Below are positions 25,598 through 34,988 of a stretch of 64,000 nucleotides of DNA, one piece after another (the first letter of the stretch is position 1; each line of letters opens with the position of its first letter). Under the pieces are notes generated by a model. The model made no database searches, was not told the origin of the DNA, and worked only from the letters and a program-made list of their open reading frames with translations. Made by a program: the position numbers and the translations under genes. Source of the stretch: Algoriphagus sp. (GTDB lineage Bacteria > Bacteroidota > Bacteroidia > Cytophagales > Cyclobacteriaceae); NCBI RefSeq assembly GCF_029254265.1, contig NZ_JAQWXX010000110.1:55599-119598 (forward strand), given 5' to 3'.

Positions 25598-27856
25598 ATG
25601 GAATATTTAGACAACCTCAACCCCGAACAACGTGCCGCTGTAGAGCATACTGATGGACCAGTGATGATCATTGCCGGTGCCGGCTCAGGAAAAACCCGTG
25701 TTTTGACCTATAGGATAGCTCATTTGATCTATGAAAAAGGGGTTGATGCCTTCAATATTCTATCCCTGACTTTTACCAATAAGGCGGCTGCGGAGATGCG
25801 CCATCGAATCGAATCTCTAGCTGGACTTGAGGCTCGAAATACCTGGATGGGAACATTTCACTCCGTCTTTGCAAAGATTTTGCGGGTCGAAGCGGGCAAA
25901 ATTGGCTACCCTTCCAACTTCACCATTTATGATTCAGATGATTCCAAATCTCTCATTCGCACGATCGTCAAGGAGATGCGATTGGATGATAAAGTCTATA
26001 AAGCCAATGCTGTGCTGTCCAGAATTTCGGGAGCCAAAAACCGGTTGATTTCCTGGCAGGCCTATCAAAATGATCCCTTTGTCAAAGCAGATGATGAAGC
26101 GGCAATGAAGCCGAAAATGGGTGAAATCTATCAAAAATACCAAGATCGACTGTTTAAGGCTGGAGCTATGGATTTCGATGATTTGTTATTTAATACCAAT
26201 GTGCTTTTCCGAGATCATCTGGACATACTCAACAAATATCAGCAGCGATTTCGCTACGTGATGGTGGATGAGTTTCAGGACACCAACCTTTCCCAATACC
26301 TGATCACTAAAAAGCTTGCTGCAGTACACCAGAATATTTGTGTCGTCGGAGACGATGCACAAAGTATTTATGCCTTCCGTGGAGCGGATATTCAGAATAT
26401 TTTAAATTTTGAAAAGGATTATCCGGATCTTTTTGTAGTCAAACTAGAGCAGAACTACCGGTCCACCAAAACGATTGTGGAAGCCGCCAATTCGATCATC
26501 GACAAGAACAAGGCACAGCTTAAGAAAGTGGTCTGGACGTCTAATCCTGATGGGGAACTGATTGAATTGATTAAAGCCACCTCTGACAATGAGGAAGGGA
26601 AAATAGTGGCAACAACCATCTTCGAAGAGAAAAACAACAAGAAACTCCTCAATAGCGATTTTGCCATCCTCTATCGCACCAACTCTCAATCCAGAGCTAT
26701 AGAAGAGGCGCTTCGAAAGATGAATCTGACCTACAAAATCGTGGGGGGACTTTCATTCTACCAGCGTAAGGAGATCAAAGACTTGATGGCCTATATGCGA
26801 TTTGCTGTGAATCCGATGGATGAGGAAGCTTTTAAGCGAATTATCAATTATCCAAAACGGGGAATTGGAAATACCTCCGTGGACAAATTGCTGGTAGCGG
26901 CTTATGATCATGATACCCCACTTTGGGATGTGGTCCAAAATGGTCCAAGCTTCCTTGGAGGGAGAGCAGGTGGTTTGGTGATGGATTTTGCAACCATGAT
27001 CAAGGCATTCCAGATCGAAATCGAGCGAAAGGATGCTTTTGAAGTAGCAAGTAGCATTGCAAAGCAAAGTGGTTTGCTGCGGGAACTCTACGAAGACAAA
27101 ACTATTGAAGGACTCAATCGCTACGAAAACGTACAGGAACTCCTAAATGCGATCAAAGAATATGTAGACAATCCTGAAAATGAAGATAAAAGTCTGGGAT
27201 CTTTTCTACAGGAGATAGCCTTGCTCACAGATAATGATCGGGACAAAGATCAGACCGATGCGATCACCCTGATGACGATTCATTCCTCAAAGGGGTTGGA
27301 ATTCAAGCAGGTTTTCGTAGTGGGATTGGAAGAAGATTTATTCCCCTCCCAGATGATGATGCAGAGTAGAGAGGATTTGGAAGAAGAGCGGAGACTTTTC
27401 TATGTGGCTTCTACACGGGCAATGGATAAGCTTTATTTTACCTATGCCTTGACTCGGTATCGATTTGGAAGATTATTGAATTGTGAGCCAAGTAGATTCC
27501 TGGAAGAAGTGGACCCTAATTGCCTTAAGATCAACAAGCGGATGACCTCAAAAGAAATGCCAGGAGCATTTCGAAGCGAAGGATTACCCGGAGGCTCTGG
27601 TTTTATAGGAATCAAGAAGAAACCTGAGGCCAGACCGGTGAGCGCTATGAAACTCCACACGCCCAGCCCTGATTTTAAACCTTCCAACACGAACAATTTA
27701 CAAGCAGAACAGCTGGTGGAGCACCCTAAATTCGGTTTCGGAAAAGTTCAAAAAATTGAAACAGAAGGACTTAACAAAAAAGCCACAATCCAATTTGAGC
27801 ATTTTGGAGAGAAAACATTATTACTTAGCTTTGCGAAGCTCAGAATTATAGACTAA
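25598..27856 (+). CDS. uvrD: UvrD/PcrA-type superfamily 1 DNA helicase
   Basis: The track starts at TTG 25577. The ATG at 25598 gives MEYLDNLNPEQRAAV, the normal start, and 752 aa. SF1A motifs are in order: AGAGSGKTRVLT (Walker A), LTFTNKAAAEM (Ia), MVDEFQDTN (II), VGDDAQSIYAFRGA (III), LEQNYRST (IV), TIHSSKGLEF (V) and YVASTRAMDKL (VI). The C-terminal 50 residues (EHPKFGFGKVQKI...) are the Tudor-like RNA polymerase-binding domain of PcrA/UvrD. It unwinds DNA 3'-5' in repair and at stalled transcription. It appears monocistronic, with a 230-bp AT-rich upstream region in which I see no gene. Confidence 0.96.
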   Translation: MEYLDNLNPEQRAAVEHTDGPVMIIAGAGSGKTRVLTYRIAHLIYEKGVDAFNILSLTFTNKAAAEMRHRIESLAGLEARNTWMGTFHSVFAKILRVEAGKIGYPSNFTIYDSDDSKSLIRTIVKEMRLDDKVYKANAVLSRISGAKNRLISWQAYQNDPFVKADDEAAMKPKMGEIYQKYQDRLFKAGAMDFDDLLFNTNVLFRDHLDILNKYQQRFRYVMVDEFQDTNLSQYLITKKLAAVHQNICVVGDDAQSIYAFRGADIQNILNFEKDYPDLFVVKLEQNYRSTKTIVEAANSIIDKNKAQLKKVVWTSNPDGELIELIKATSDNEEGKIVATTIFEEKNNKKLLNSDFAILYRTNSQSRAIEEALRKMNLTYKIVGGLSFYQRKEIKDLMAYMRFAVNPMDEEAFKRIINYPKRGIGNTSVDKLLVAAYDHDTPLWDVVQNGPSFLGGRAGGLVMDFATMIKAFQIEIERKDAFEVASSIAKQSGLLRELYEDKTIEGLNRYENVQELLNAIKEYVDNPENEDKSLGSFLQEIALLTDNDRDKDQTDAITLMTIHSSKGLEFKQVFVVGLEEDLFPSQMMMQSREDLEEERRLFYVASTRAMDKLYFTYALTRYRFGRLLNCEPSRFLEEVDPNCLKINKRMTSKEMPGAFRSEGLPGGSGFIGIKKKPEARPVSAMKLHTPSPDFKPSNTNNLQAEQLVEHPKFGFGKVQKIETEGLNKKATIQFEHFGEKTLLLSFAKLRIID

Positions 27857-27958
27857 TCATCTGCCTCCTCGCCCTTTGGTAATTTTTTCATTACCTTTTA
27901 ATGCGCAAAAATCAGGAGTCACCATGGAGCAAATTGAACCTGCAAACAAATATTTATT

Positions 27959-28591
27959 TTGAAAGAATACGGCAAAAACATTCAACGTCTGGTTGACCAT
28001 ATCACCGGAATTGAAGATCGTGATAAGCGTACCCAAAGTGCATACACGGTAATCGAGATTATCAAACAACTCAATCCTACCTGGAAGCAGGAGAATGACC
28101 AAAAACTTTGGGACGATTTGTATATCATGTCAGACTTCAAGCTTGATGTGGATGCTCCTTACCCTATGCCGGAAAAAGAACTTCTAGGCAAAAAGCCACT
28201 TCCGATTGGTTACCCAAAAGGTGAGGTTAAATTCAAGCATTACGGTAGAAATATCGAGAAACTGATCGAAAAAGCGATTGAGATTGAAGATGACGAAGAA
28301 CAAGAGTCAGCAATCATCTACATCGGTCAGCTGATGCGTAGCTTCCACTCAACCTGGAATCGGGACAATTTCGATGATGGAATCATCCTTGATGACATCA
28401 AAACCCTCTCAAAAGGAAAACTTCACATTGATCTGGAAAAAGTAAAAGAGAATAGTCTTTTCGAGTCGAATACCAGAAGAGATTTTAAACTTCCAATCGC
28501 TGTAGATCCTCCGGGCAAAAACAAGAGAAATACCGGACATAATAAGAACCGCAGGAATAATGGAGGTCATAACAAGAAAAGAAGAAACTAA
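27959..28591 (+). CDS. DUF4290 domain protein (start or frame uncertain)
   Basis: 210 aa from TTG 27959. The core is two similar halves, KEYGKNIQRLVDHI and KHYGRNIEKLIEKA, typical of DUF4290, and the C-terminus is a basic tail rich in N, K, R and G. The gene precedes murA with a TAATG overlap, an arrangement I recall as usual in Bacteroidota. The start is odd: an ATG at 27924 opens MEQIEPANKYLF and stops with a TGA that overlaps the TTG. One extra T in the TTTT run would fuse the two frames and give an N-terminus closer to the usual family form. So the choice is a TTG start, a frameshift, or a sequence error. The molecular function is unknown. Confidence 0.85.
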   Translation: MKEYGKNIQRLVDHITGIEDRDKRTQSAYTVIEIIKQLNPTWKQENDQKLWDDLYIMSDFKLDVDAPYPMPEKELLGKKPLPIGYPKGEVKFKHYGRNIEKLIEKAIEIEDDEEQESAIIYIGQLMRSFHSTWNRDNFDDGIILDDIKTLSKGKLHIDLEKVKENSLFESNTRRDFKLPIAVDPPGKNKRNTGHNKNRRNNGGHNKKRRN

Positions 28592-29895
28592 TGGGATCAT
28601 TTCGGGTTGTCGGAGGAAATAAACTCAAAGGAGAGATTATTCCCCAGGGAGCAAAAAACGAAGCCCTGCAAATTCTTTGTGCAGTCCTACTCACAGCAGA
28701 GAAGGTTACTATAAATAAAATCCCAAATATTCGGGATGTAAATAAGCTGATTGAATTGCTAGGTGATATGGGCGTCAAAGTAGAAAGACTGGGGCCCGAG
28801 TCTTATTCGTTCCAAGCCGATCAGGTCAATATAGATTATCTCGAGACAGAAGATTTCCTAAAGAAAGCTTCATCTCTTCGAGGATCCGTGATGATTCTCG
28901 GACCACTTTTATCTCGATTTGGAACTGGAAAACTTTCTAAGCCAGGAGGAGATAAGATCGGCAGAAGAAGAATGGATACCCACTTTTTCGGCTTTCAAAA
29001 ACTAGGCGCCAAATTTCATTATGATGCTGCCAATGAGATTTTCCACATTGATGGAAAAAATCTAAAAGGCGCATACATGCTCCTCGATGAGGCATCAGTT
29101 ACTGGTACTGCGAATATCGTAATGGCTGCCGTAATGGCTGAGGGCAGAACCACAATTTACAATGCTGCCTGTGAGCCATACTTACAGCAGCTTTGTGATA
29201 TGCTCAACAGAATGGGCGCAAAAATCACAGGTGTAGGTTCCAATCTACTCCATATCGATGGAGTAGAAAAGTTGGGAGGAACAGACCACACCATGCTCCC
29301 AGATATGATTGAGATCGGTTCTTTTATAGGATTGGCCGCAATGACTCAGTCAGAAATAACAATAAAAGATTGCCAGATTCACCGATTGGGAATCATTCCG
29401 GAGACTTTTCGTAGGATGGGCATCAAATTAGAATTTAGAGGAGATGACATCCACATACCTGCTCAAAAGCATTACGAAATTGAGACTTTCATTGATGGTT
29501 CTATCCTGACAGTAGCAGATGCGATTTGGCCAGGATTCACCCCGGATTTGTTGAGTATAGTTTTGGTAACAGCAACTCAGGCGAAAGGAACTGTGTTGGT
29601 ACACCAGAAAATGTTTGAATCAAGACTATTCTTTGTGGATAAATTGATCGATATGGGTGCTCAAATCATTCTCTGCGATCCGCATCGAGCCACTGTGATC
29701 GGTTTGGACCGAAAATACCCACTTCGCGGCATCCGAATGACTTCTCCGGATATACGTGCTGGAGTTTCTCTTTTGATTGCTGCGCTTTCAGCTAATGGCA
29801 CTTCAATTATTGACAACATCGAGCAAATCGACCGAGGCTATCAATATATTGATGAGCGATTGAATAAGTTGGGAGCATCCATCGAACGAATTTAA
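28591..29895 (+). CDS. murA: UDP-N-acetylglucosamine 1-carboxyvinyltransferase
   Basis: 434 aa. It contains GAKNEALQILCAVLLT near residue 20 with the conserved Lys-Asn, the loop RGSVMILGPLLSRFG, and C-terminal RAGVSLLIAALSANG. It transfers enolpyruvate from PEP to UDP-GlcNAc, the first committed step of peptidoglycan synthesis. The residue that is the catalytic Cys in E. coli is Asp here (KPGGDKIG), the substitution known to make MurA insensitive to fosfomycin. The start overlaps the stop of the DUF4290 gene (TAATG), and a strong terminator follows. Confidence 0.97.
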   Translation: MGSFRVVGGNKLKGEIIPQGAKNEALQILCAVLLTAEKVTINKIPNIRDVNKLIELLGDMGVKVERLGPESYSFQADQVNIDYLETEDFLKKASSLRGSVMILGPLLSRFGTGKLSKPGGDKIGRRRMDTHFFGFQKLGAKFHYDAANEIFHIDGKNLKGAYMLLDEASVTGTANIVMAAVMAEGRTTIYNAACEPYLQQLCDMLNRMGAKITGVGSNLLHIDGVEKLGGTDHTMLPDMIEIGSFIGLAAMTQSEITIKDCQIHRLGIIPETFRRMGIKLEFRGDDIHIPAQKHYEIETFIDGSILTVADAIWPGFTPDLLSIVLVTATQAKGTVLVHQKMFESRLFFVDKLIDMGAQIILCDPHRATVIGLDRKYPLRGIRMTSPDIRAGVSLLIAALSANGTSIIDNIEQIDRGYQYIDERLNKLGASIERI

Positions 29896-29904
29896 TTACG
29901 AAAA

Positions 29905-29927
29905 GCGGGTTGAAATACCCGCTTTTT
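29905..29927 (+). terminator. intrinsic terminator after murA
   Basis: GCGGGT-tgaaat-ACCCGC followed by T5, 10 bp after the murA stop. Confidence 0.9.
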
Positions 29928-29964
29928 CACCCTCTTTTTTATTTCCTACTTAATAAATTCCATT

Positions 29965-30942
29965 TTGGTAGAAAAATTAATTGTTAAAAGGACTCTTCCT
30001 GTAAACATAAAACCCGAAGATAATCCCCTCTTTGAACACGCACTTACTGCTACTTTTTTCGTTCTTCCAATTACAATTTTAGAAAAGGCTGTAATTTTTC
30101 AAGACACGGCTTTTTCTCTAAAAGATTTTAAATACCGTACAGAATATACCCACGTTAATGGTCTAGGTCTCCTACCAAAATTAAAACGCACCATCACCTG
30201 CGCGTTGAAACGTTGGCGAAAAATCCCAGACGGAATCTGGATCAAAGACGAATGGAGTGCAAATTATTTCCATTGGATGACCGATTGTCTTCCTAGAATC
30301 TGGAAAGCAAAGGAATTCGGTGCTTCCAATCGGATAATTCTTCAGGACTCTTTCAAACATCTTCCCTACGTCCGGGAATCACTGGATCTGCTTGGAATAA
30401 TTCCTTTTTATTTTTCTTCCAGTGAAAATCTATGGGTTGATAAACTTGTCCTAACACCCAGGACAGCCAATTTCCCAAATTTCAATGAGCCTTTGACTAG
30501 ACTAACCCGCAAAAAGCTCGGTGTAAATCCCACTAGAAGTCCTTTTCAAAAAGTTTATATCAGCAGAAAACTTGCTGAAAAACGAAAAGCTCATAATGAA
30601 TTGGATGTGGAGCTTCTTATGCTCAAGCATGGATTTGAAATAGTATATGCAGAAAAGCTTTCGCTTAAGAAACAAATCGAGCTGATGGCCGAGACGCGAA
30701 TCCTTGTCTCTCTTCATGGAGCAGCTCTTACAAATATGATTTTCATGCAGGAAGGTCAGCATGTGGTCGAGTTACGAAATCAAGGGGATAGCAAAAACCA
30801 ATGCTTCTTTAATTTGGCTTCGGCAATGGGCCTACACTACTATTACACTTTAAATCATGGTGACTCTCCAGATACTATCATGAGTGACTTTACAATAGAT
30901 GTAGCAGCATTAGAGAGTCTAGTGCTTTCTCTGGAGAAATAA
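29965..30942 (+). CDS. glycosyltransferase family 61 protein
   Basis: 325 aa from a TTG start; no better ATG is in frame nearby. The GT61 (DUF563) pattern is visible: WIKDEWSANYFHWMTDCLPR in the middle, KVYISRKLAEKRK, and near the C-terminus LVSLHGAALTNMIFMQEGQHVVEL, where HGA..TN is the conserved nucleotide-sugar region. These enzymes transfer xylose, GlcNAc or related sugars to glycans. In bacteria they act on capsule, LPS or secreted glycans in the cytoplasm. It follows the murA terminator, so it has its own promoter. The acceptor cannot be inferred. Confidence 0.8.
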   Translation: MVEKLIVKRTLPVNIKPEDNPLFEHALTATFFVLPITILEKAVIFQDTAFSLKDFKYRTEYTHVNGLGLLPKLKRTITCALKRWRKIPDGIWIKDEWSANYFHWMTDCLPRIWKAKEFGASNRIILQDSFKHLPYVRESLDLLGIIPFYFSSSENLWVDKLVLTPRTANFPNFNEPLTRLTRKKLGVNPTRSPFQKVYISRKLAEKRKAHNELDVELLMLKHGFEIVYAEKLSLKKQIELMAETRILVSLHGAALTNMIFMQEGQHVVELRNQGDSKNQCFFNLASAMGLHYYYTLNHGDSPDTIMSDFTIDVAALESLVLSLEK

Positions 30943-31022
30943 TTACCCCTCCCCTCACTTTAGATTATTGGCTTGCGATTTTTTTTGGTAAATTCTGGCT
31001 TTAACAAGCAAGCATCAAACCC

Positions 31023-32741
31023 ATGACCAAAAAGAAACTTCGCAGCCAAGAGTGGTACGGACGCACCGGAAAAGACGGATTCATCTATCGCTCCTGGATG
31101 AAAAACCAAGGATTTCCCCATCACCTCTTCGAGGGAGACAAGCCAGTAATTGGCATATGTAATACTTGGTCCGAGCTCACTCCATGCAATGCACATTTTA
31201 GAGATTTGGCAGAAGCACTGAAGCGTGGGATTTGGGAAGCCGGAGGTTTTCCCCTCGAGTTTCCTGTCATGTCACTTGGGGAGTGTTCCATCAAGCCAAC
31301 AGCTATGCTATTTCGCAATCTAGCTTCAATGGATGTGGAAGAAAGCATACGAGCCAATCCAATGGACGGAGTGATATTGATGTGTGGTTGTGATAAGACC
31401 ACTCCATCACTTGTGATGGGTGCAGCTTCTGTGGATATTCCCGCTTTGGTAGTATCTGGTGGTCCGATGCTCGTTGGTAGGTTCAAGGGCAAGAAAATCG
31501 GAACTTCAGATGTCTGGAGATTTGCTGAAGAATTCAAAATGGGAAAGCTCTCCCAAGAAGATTTTATTGCTGCAGAAGCAGCCATGTCGCGTTCTGTGGG
31601 CCATTGTGCACCTATGGGGACTGCTTCTACAATGGCAGCGATGGTTGAAGCTTTAGGCTTGGCCCTACCTGACAACGCTACCATTCCAGCAGCAGATTCT
31701 CGAAGAAAAGTATTGGCACATATGGCAGGAATGCGGATAGTAGAAATGGTAAATGAGGACCTTAAAATGTCCAAAATATTGACAAGAAAAGCCTTTGAAA
31801 ATGCGATCATGGTGAACGCAGCTTTGGGAGGCTCAACCAATTTTATCCTTCACTTGACTGCTATTGCCAAGCGAATTGGAGTAGAACTTGATTTGACAGA
31901 TTTTGATCATTTTTCCTCGAAAATCCCATTGATCGCTAATGTGCAGCCCTCCGGGGAACATTGGGTAGAGGATCTTTTCTATGCCGGTGGCTTACCTGCC
32001 GTGATGAAAGAAATCGAGAAGCAGCTCAATACCGACGCAATCACCGCCAATGGAAAAACCATCGGGGAAAATATTGCTAAAGCCGAATGCTATGACCGAA
32101 ACCTGATCGGGACATTTGAAAATCCGATCAAACCAGAATCCGGAATTGCGGTACTCAAAGGCAATTTATGTCCAAATGGAGCAGTATTGAAGCCTTCAGC
32201 AGCAAGTCCTCACTTGCTCACACATACGGGAAGAGCAGTGGTTTTTGAAAACATTGATGAGTACAAGGCTCTGATTGATTCACCAGAACTTGATATTGAT
32301 GAAAACTGCGTGATGGTCATGAAAAATGTAGGCCCAAAAGGCTATCCTGGAATGCCAGAAGTAGGAAACATGGGATTGCCAAAGAAATTATTAGAGAAAG
32401 GAATCAAAGATATTATCCGAATTTCTGATGGACGAATGAGTGGGACAGGCTATGGAACAGTTGTACTTCACGTTTCACCGGAATCTGCCATCGGTGGTCC
32501 ATTGGCTTTTGTACAAAATGGAGACAAGATCGAGCTGGATGTGCCAAATAGAACCCTAAATCTTCTGATCTCCGACGAAGAAATGACTAAGAGAAAGGCA
32601 GAATTCAAACCAACCCAACTTCCATATGAGCGAGGGTATGTGAATTTATTTTTAGACAAAGTAAATCAAGCGCATGAGGGAGTCGATTTTGATTTCCTAC
32701 AGGGAAGTTCAGGATCAGAAGTGAAGCGAGATTCGCACTAA
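31023..32741 (+). CDS. IlvD/Edd-family dehydratase, sugar-acid type (arabonate dehydratase-like)
   Basis: 572 aa. The N-terminus RSQEWYGRTGKDGFIYRSWM is typical of L-arabonate/D-xylonate-type members rather than IlvD itself. The Fe-S ligand Cys residues fit CNTWSELTPCN, LMCGCDKTTP and GHCAPMGTAST. The C-terminal segment ISDGRMSGTGYGTVVLHVSPE is the family substrate-binding signature. It dehydrates an aldonic acid to a 2-keto-3-deoxy acid in the cytoplasm. It leads an operon: the SDR gene follows by 5 bp, then overlapping ADC-like and second SDR genes. The exact sugar acid is not decided by sequence. Confidence 0.9.
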   Translation: MTKKKLRSQEWYGRTGKDGFIYRSWMKNQGFPHHLFEGDKPVIGICNTWSELTPCNAHFRDLAEALKRGIWEAGGFPLEFPVMSLGECSIKPTAMLFRNLASMDVEESIRANPMDGVILMCGCDKTTPSLVMGAASVDIPALVVSGGPMLVGRFKGKKIGTSDVWRFAEEFKMGKLSQEDFIAAEAAMSRSVGHCAPMGTASTMAAMVEALGLALPDNATIPAADSRRKVLAHMAGMRIVEMVNEDLKMSKILTRKAFENAIMVNAALGGSTNFILHLTAIAKRIGVELDLTDFDHFSSKIPLIANVQPSGEHWVEDLFYAGGLPAVMKEIEKQLNTDAITANGKTIGENIAKAECYDRNLIGTFENPIKPESGIAVLKGNLCPNGAVLKPSAASPHLLTHTGRAVVFENIDEYKALIDSPELDIDENCVMVMKNVGPKGYPGMPEVGNMGLPKKLLEKGIKDIIRISDGRMSGTGYGTVVLHVSPESAIGGPLAFVQNGDKIELDVPNRTLNLLISDEEMTKRKAEFKPTQLPYERGYVNLFLDKVNQAHEGVDFDFLQGSSGSEVKRDSH

Positions 32742-32746
32742 GAAAA

Positions 32747-33508
32747 ATGAAACAGAAAAAAACAGCAATCATCACCGGTGCAGGACAGGGAATAGGATTG
32801 GCTATTGCCGAAAAACTAGCTGCCCAAAGTATCAATCTAGTATTGAATGACCTTGAAGCAGGTTTGATTCAAGATGCTTGTGAAAAAATCTCGCATCAAT
32901 ATGGGATGTCTGCCATCGCTGTCCCGGGAGACGCAAGTGACCAAAACACCATTAATTCACTTATTAAAACCGCGATTTCCAACTTTGGCTCTGTAGATAT
33001 TTTGATTGCAAATGCAGGGATAACCCTTTACGGCAGTTTTCTGGAGTATTCTAGAGAAGATTTCATGAAAGTCACCAGCGTCAACCAAGTCGGGAGTTTT
33101 TTTCTCACCCAAGCCGCAGCAAATGTAATGAAAGACCAAAAAAGAGGTGGAGCGATTTTGCTTACTTCTTCGGTCACTGCACATCAAAGTCATGAAAATC
33201 TTGCTGCGTATGCCATGAGCAAAGCTGCTCTAGAAATGCTGGCAAAAAACTTAGTCTTGGAATTAGCCCCGCTGGGAATTCGAATTAATACAATTGCACC
33301 GGGGGCAACTTTGACAAGCAGAACGACTTCTGATAAGGATTATGAAAAAACATGGGCTAAGCTCACCCCATTGGGCAGGGCCGCCTATGTTGAGGATATC
33401 GCCGATGCTGCAGCTTTTTTGGTATCAGAATCTGCAAAGCACATTACTGGCCAGACCCTTGTCATTGACGGAGGATGGACCGTGGTCAGCCCTTCCCCAT
33501 ATGGCTGA
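32747..33508 (+). CDS. SDR family oxidoreductase
   Basis: 253 aa. The Rossmann glycine motif TGAGQGIGLAIAE is at the N-terminus, NAGITL follows near residue 90, the catalytic Ser is in LLTSSVTAH, and the YAMSKAALEML motif supplies Tyr and Lys. The C-terminus (GQTLVIDGGWTV) is that of classical SDRs. It oxidises or reduces a hydroxyl or keto group with NAD(P). The position directly after an aldonate dehydratase suggests a 2-keto-3-deoxy-sugar-acid dehydrogenase or a sugar dehydrogenase of the same pathway. The stop overlaps the next start by 8 bp. Confidence 0.92.
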   Translation: MKQKKTAIITGAGQGIGLAIAEKLAAQSINLVLNDLEAGLIQDACEKISHQYGMSAIAVPGDASDQNTINSLIKTAISNFGSVDILIANAGITLYGSFLEYSREDFMKVTSVNQVGSFFLTQAAANVMKDQKRGGAILLTSSVTAHQSHENLAAYAMSKAALEMLAKNLVLELAPLGIRINTIAPGATLTSRTTSDKDYEKTWAKLTPLGRAAYVEDIADAAAFLVSESAKHITGQTLVIDGGWTVVSPSPYG

Positions 33509-34175
33509 AAATAATCCAAATTCAATTTCACCGTCGAAGAGCATTCCTATTGCTCCAGCCCCTTGGCAACTTGAGGGGGAAGGGATTATTCTGGTTTATA
33601 AGTTTTCGAAAAAATGGGTGGAGGACTTCGGTCAACTTCCTCCTAAACTTCAGGGAAAATTCAAAGGAGGGTTGGGCTATTTGATGCTGGTGAATTACAA
33701 AAATTCGCCTGTAGGACCTTACAATGAACTATTATTAATCCCAGGTAAATTTTCTCCAACTGGTAAACAAAGCATTACCAAGATCTATGTAGATTCTGAA
33801 GCAAGCACTCAAAATGGCAGAGCTAATTGGGGAATCCCTAAAAATACGTTACCCTTTTCTTGGAAAGAAGAAAATGGGAAATCTGAAATAAAAGTCTTTT
33901 CAAATGACCAAGTCATATTTTCTATTGAGGTGAAATCATTTGGAACTCCTTTCCCAGCAAGCACTAGCTTTCTCCCGATCGATTTACATCAATCTTGGGA
34001 AGGTCAGGATTTTTATACCAAACCCTCAGGAAGTGGTTGGGGAAAACTGGCGAAAGTAAAAATCAAGGAATTAAGGCCTGATTTTTTCCCTGATATCCGT
34101 TTACAGAAACCGCTTCTTGCTGTGAAAATCAATCCTTTCCGGATCAATTTCCCCATCTCGGATCATGAATTATAA
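33501..34175 (+). CDS. acetoacetate decarboxylase-like family protein
   Basis: The track extends upstream to 33342, but the ATG at 33501, which overlaps the SDR stop, gives MAENNPNS and 224 aa. The strand pattern YLMLVNYKNSPVGPYNELLLIPG and the segment NGRANWGIPKNTLPF match the ADC fold, where R-x-x-W-G-x-P-K holds the Schiff-base Lys region. Distant ADC-like proteins include decarboxylases but also aldolase-dehydratases and enzymes of unknown reaction. In this operon a role on a keto-deoxy sugar acid is plausible. It is translationally coupled on both sides (8 and 11 bp overlaps). Confidence 0.7.
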   Translation: MAENNPNSISPSKSIPIAPAPWQLEGEGIILVYKFSKKWVEDFGQLPPKLQGKFKGGLGYLMLVNYKNSPVGPYNELLLIPGKFSPTGKQSITKIYVDSEASTQNGRANWGIPKNTLPFSWKEENGKSEIKVFSNDQVIFSIEVKSFGTPFPASTSFLPIDLHQSWEGQDFYTKPSGSGWGKLAKVKIKELRPDFFPDIRLQKPLLAVKINPFRINFPISDHEL

Positions 34176-34959
34176 AGTCTACACCGAAACCAATTGCATC
34201 ATAACCGGTGCTGCTTCCGGAATAGGACTAGAATTGGTCAAACAAATTTCCCCATCAAATCCAAATCTTCTATTGGTGGATATAGCTGGCGAAAAACTGC
34301 GAGAACTTAAACAGGAATTCCCCAATGTAACAGGAATACTCGCTTGCGATTTAAGTCAGAAAAGCGGCAATGAGCAAATTTTGGAATGGGTAAAATCCAA
34401 TTGGACTCATGTGGATTTTTGCTTTGCAAATGCGGGAAAAGCAGAATATGGCCCTTCGGAAAATCAAAATTGGAAAGACATGGACCGCTTATTCCAACTC
34501 AACGTCCACAGTCCAATCCAAATCGGGTTTATGATTCGGGAATTATTTCCCGAAAAATCTTTCCGTTTGATCATCACCGCTTCTGCCATGGCTTATTGGC
34601 ATATTCCGGGTTATAGCTTTTATGCAGCTACAAAGTCTGCTTTACTCCAATGGGCTAGAACCATCTGGTCCGAAAAAACTGGAGATTGGGTAACATTGGC
34701 ATTCCCGATTGCTACAGCTACTAACTTCTTTGATACGGCAGGCAACAATATTCCCAAAGCTTACCCTAGACAAACTTCAGCCTGGGTGGCAAAAACGATA
34801 CTTTCAGGTACGGCAAAAAGGAAAAAGAAAATATTCCCCTCCCATTTGTTCTTAAGCATGCTGATCTTGACACGTTTTTTCAGATTCCTAAAAAAAATCT
34901 ACGGCATATTCGAATACCAGAAGTATAAAAAATGGCTCGAAAAACAAACTAATCCCTGA
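34165..34959 (+). CDS. SDR family oxidoreductase
   Basis: 264 aa. The cofactor motif TGAASGIGLELVK is near residue 15, NAGKAEYG near 90, catalytic Ser in ITASAMAYW and the YAATKSALLQW Tyr-Lys motif. The C-terminal 35 residues are basic and hydrophobic (FLSMLILTRFFRFLKK), which suggests membrane association, as in some sterol- or lipid-acting SDRs. It overlaps the ADC-like gene by 11 bp and so belongs to the same transcript. The substrate is unknown and the family is broad. Confidence 0.9.
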   Translation: MNYKVYTETNCIITGAASGIGLELVKQISPSNPNLLLVDIAGEKLRELKQEFPNVTGILACDLSQKSGNEQILEWVKSNWTHVDFCFANAGKAEYGPSENQNWKDMDRLFQLNVHSPIQIGFMIRELFPEKSFRLIITASAMAYWHIPGYSFYAATKSALLQWARTIWSEKTGDWVTLAFPIATATNFFDTAGNNIPKAYPRQTSAWVAKTILSGTAKRKKKIFPSHLFLSMLILTRFFRFLKKIYGIFEYQKYKKWLEKQTNP

Positions 34960-34988
34960 TCCTGTTAACTTTGACAAAACTTTATTCT

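Noticed and set aside
31121-31840. 239-aa ORF opposite the dehydratase gene
   Set aside because: It is an antisense shadow of a well-recognised dehydratase; its low-complexity composition reflects complementary codon bias.
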